This document shows, one piece after another, positions 62,662-64,000 of a DNA stretch of 64,000 nucleotides. Each line of letters begins with the position of its first letter. The first letter of the stretch is position 1. The translations under genes and the position numbers were made by a program. The stretch is taken from NCBI GenBank assembly GCA_016776605.1, contig JADHTB010000009.1:95453-159452 (forward strand), given 5' to 3'. The stretch is from Alphaproteobacteria bacterium (GTDB lineage: Bacteria; Pseudomonadota; Alphaproteobacteria; GCA-2731375). The notes under the pieces are model-generated. The model was not told where the DNA came from, searched no databases, and was given only the letters and a program-made list of their open reading frames with translations.

Positions 62662-62850
62662 CTAGCCGCAGGCGGTCATGACCCTGCCGACCAGGGCGGT
62701 CCATTGTTCACATCGCCACAAGCAATGGCGTCGTCCTCGGAGCAACACGGCCATTTCGTCGAGATGCCAATAATCGCCCGGCGTGGGCCGCATACGGCGT
62801 AAATTATGCGCAACAGAGGGGTCGGTTAACCTGACAATGCCTTCGCGGGC
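62662..62850 (-). pseudogene. IS6-family transposase remnant
   Basis: A 62-codon open stretch on the minus strand reads RRMRPTPGDYWHLDEMAV followed by RGRRHCLWRCEQW. The WHLDE segment with the first catalytic Asp and the downstream xLWR are hallmarks of IS6/IS26-like DDE transposases. It is bounded by an in-frame TAG (62851-62853) upstream and a TAG (62662-62664) downstream; the rest of the about 230-residue enzyme, including the second Asp and the Glu, is missing. It is thus a decayed internal fragment. Confidence 0.7.
62823..62842. repeat. 20-bp direct repeat, right copy
   Basis: Exact copy of 61170-61189. Here it falls inside the transposase remnant, upstream of its WHLDE segment, indicating that the left copy may derive from the same element. 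Confidence 0.7.
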
Positions 62851-62931
62851 CTACCGGCGCAATTCCTCGACGAAAGGCGGGTCGAAATCCCTATCGAGGC
62901 GCATAGCGCGGAACTGCTCCAACATTACCGA

Positions 62932-63999
62932 TCAATCCAACGCATAAGCGCCCGCCCGCCGCAATCCAACCAGGGTTTGATCGCGCAAGTCCGCCATGAC
63001 GTCAGCCACGGATTTCAAACCTGTCGTCCAAGCGACACCCTGACCGGCTGGAATGTGCAACATGGGTTCGACCTGATGCTCGTCTATGGCGGTCAATAAA
63101 TCGCCAACTAATGCGTGTTGATAAGGCATTTTCAATGGCGCTGGGGCGTTCGGCGCGACCCAAGCCTCAGTCCAGGCGGAGCGGATCTGCCGCTGCGGTT
63201 TACCGCTGCTGCCCTTGGTGATCGCGGTATCGCCGCTGCCGGCAGCAAACAATTTCTGGCGCAATTTATCACTGATGGCATGATCGCCAAGGCTGTGTTC
63301 CTTGGTCGACAACCAGGCGGTGCCGAGCCAGACGCCCTGCGCGCCCATTGCCAGCGCGCCTGCAATTTGCGCGCCATGGCCAATGCCGCCTGCCGCCAGC
63401 ACCGGCAGATCGCCGGCCATTTGCACAATCTGCGGCACGATCACCATGGTGCCAATGGTCCCGGTATGGCCACCGGCCTCGGTGCCCTGCGCGACGATGA
63501 AATCCAAATCCAAATGCCGGAAAGCTTCGAAATGATGCAGGTTGCCGATCAATGCGCCGACCGTCTTGCCGCGCTCTTTTAGGGCACTGACCGCGTCTGG
63601 GGTCAAACCAACGCCAAAGGCTACCACTTCCACATCGGAGGCCAGCAAGGCCTGCAACTGGCCTTCGAAGTAACTGGGCGTGCGCAAGATGGAATTGAAA
63701 AAGGTCTTGGTTTCCGCCGGCGGCACCTGAAATTGGTCTACTAGGCCATCGACAAAATTCACATGACCTTGCGGCAGAACGGCCCGAACCGACTCCAATG
63801 TTTCGTTCTCCGGCATGCCCTTGGGCATCATGATGTCGATGGCAATCGGCCGGTCGCCGAGCAGTTCGCGGATGTAGGCTAATTTGGCGGGTACCTGATC
63901 GGGCGGATCATGGGCGATGCCGTAAACCCCCATACCGCCGGACTTGGTGATTTCCGCCGTCACCTCGGGACTGTGCGAAAATCCAAAAATGGGCAGATC
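62932..63999 (-). CDS. Nitronate monooxygenase / 2-nitropropane dioxygenase-like (5' end beyond window)
   Basis: The C-terminal 355 residues of an FMN-dependent TIM-barrel oxidoreductase. The frame is open to the window edge, reading LPIFGFSHSPEVTAEITKSGGMG at the start, where full proteins have only a few residues more. GNLHHFEAFRHLDLDFIVAQGTEAGGHTGTIG carries the flavin/His region, and PVLAAGGIGHGAQIAGALAMGAQGVWLGTAWL the phosphate-binding loop. These are hallmarks of the NMO/NPD and FabK group. The physiological substrate is probably a nitroalkane or a related nitronate toxin, from family knowledge. It stops 6 bases before a small decayed segment next to the transposase remnant. Confidence 0.88.
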   Translation of the reverse strand, partial: DLPIFGFSHSPEVTAEITKSGGMGVYGIAHDPPDQVPAKLAYIRELLGDRPIAIDIMMPKGMPENETLESVRAVLPQGHVNFVDGLVDQFQVPPAETKTFFNSILRTPSYFEGQLQALLASDVEVVAFGVGLTPDAVSALKERGKTVGALIGNLHHFEAFRHLDLDFIVAQGTEAGGHTGTIGTMVIVPQIVQMAGDLPVLAAGGIGHGAQIAGALAMGAQGVWLGTAWLSTKEHSLGDHAISDKLRQKLFAAGSGDTAITKGSSGKPQRQIRSAWTEAWVAPNAPAPLKMPYQHALVGDLLTAIDEHQVEPMLHIPAGQGVAWTTGLKSVADVMADLRDQTLVGLRRAGAYALD

Positions 64000-64000
64000 C

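Noticed and set aside
62851..62925. 24-codon frame between the transposase remnant and the nitronate monooxygenase gene
   Set aside because: Too short and within decayed sequence; no ribosome-binding site and no similarity noticed.
1..64000. CRISPR arrays, tRNA and rRNA genes
   Set aside because: No regularly spaced repeats, cloverleaf-like segments or rRNA signatures were recognised by reading; a tRNAscan/CRISPR search would be decisive.

Overview
The window is a 64 kb chromosomal segment of a GC-rich alphaproteobacterium, most likely of the Rhodospirillales type. The assignment rests on gene order and family content, not on a marker gene, so genus is not claimed. Supporting signs are the rpmH-rnpA-yidD-yidC-engB-argB string, the ispH-thrB-rnhA string, an Fo operon atpI-atpB-atpE-b'-b separated from F1, a two-subunit glycine decarboxylase behind a tandem glycine riboswitch, the mutY / DUF721-dsbA-smc cluster, and families common in this class (DUF1244, DUF2244, DUF2336, DUF3179). 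No rRNA, tRNA, CRISPR array or intact prophage was recognised.

Layout. 1-13.1 kb: the end of a carboxylate-amine ligase, a glutamine-synthetase-like enzyme with an outer-membrane MipA protein, an L-2-hydroxyglutarate-oxidase-like flavoprotein, DUF3179, VWA and J-domain proteins, then UDP-glucose and sugar-phosphate genes (galU, ugd, phosphomannomutase) and a disulfide flavoreductase/TVP38 pair. 13.3-17.8 kb: the ribosomal protein L34 / RNase P / membrane insertase / GTPase / arginine block, led by a near-consensus promoter. 17.8-22.4 kb: two DUF2336 proteins bracket a PAS-GAF-GGDEF diguanylate cyclase. 22.5-30 kb: lysine/diaminopimelate genes (dapD, dapE, dapB) with truA, an aldo/keto reductase and nth. 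31-35.9 kb: riboswitch-controlled gcvT-gcvH-gcvPA-gcvPB. 36-47.8 kb: ispH-thrB-rnhA, ATP synthase Fo, smc, a DsbA-like protein, DUF721 and mutY.

47.8-51.4 kb is a clear accessory island. It is visibly poorer in G+C than its flanks and carries a ParB/sulfiredoxin-fold-like protein, convergent with a two-gene unit encoding a HEPN-type protein (R-x4-H motif) and a GIY-YIG nuclease-like protein. A hairpin-dense noncoding stretch and the stump of a secreted-protein gene follow. This is the best candidate in the window for an undescribed defence or toxin-antitoxin-like system; that function is inference.

51.4-61.1 kb is a catabolic locus: a cupin, a branched-chain-amide-type ABC transporter (Tat-exported binding protein, LivH, LivM, LivG, LivF) plus an extra ATPase lacking the ABC signature, an SDR dehydrogenase and an IlvD/Edd sugar-acid dehydratase. 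A FadR-type regulator is divergently placed. The genes together suggest uptake and oxidation/dehydration of a sugar acid or hydroxy acid. The right end holds a stand-alone cysteine desulfurase bracketed by a 20-bp direct repeat, an IS6-type transposase remnant and a nitronate-monooxygenase gene cut by the window edge.
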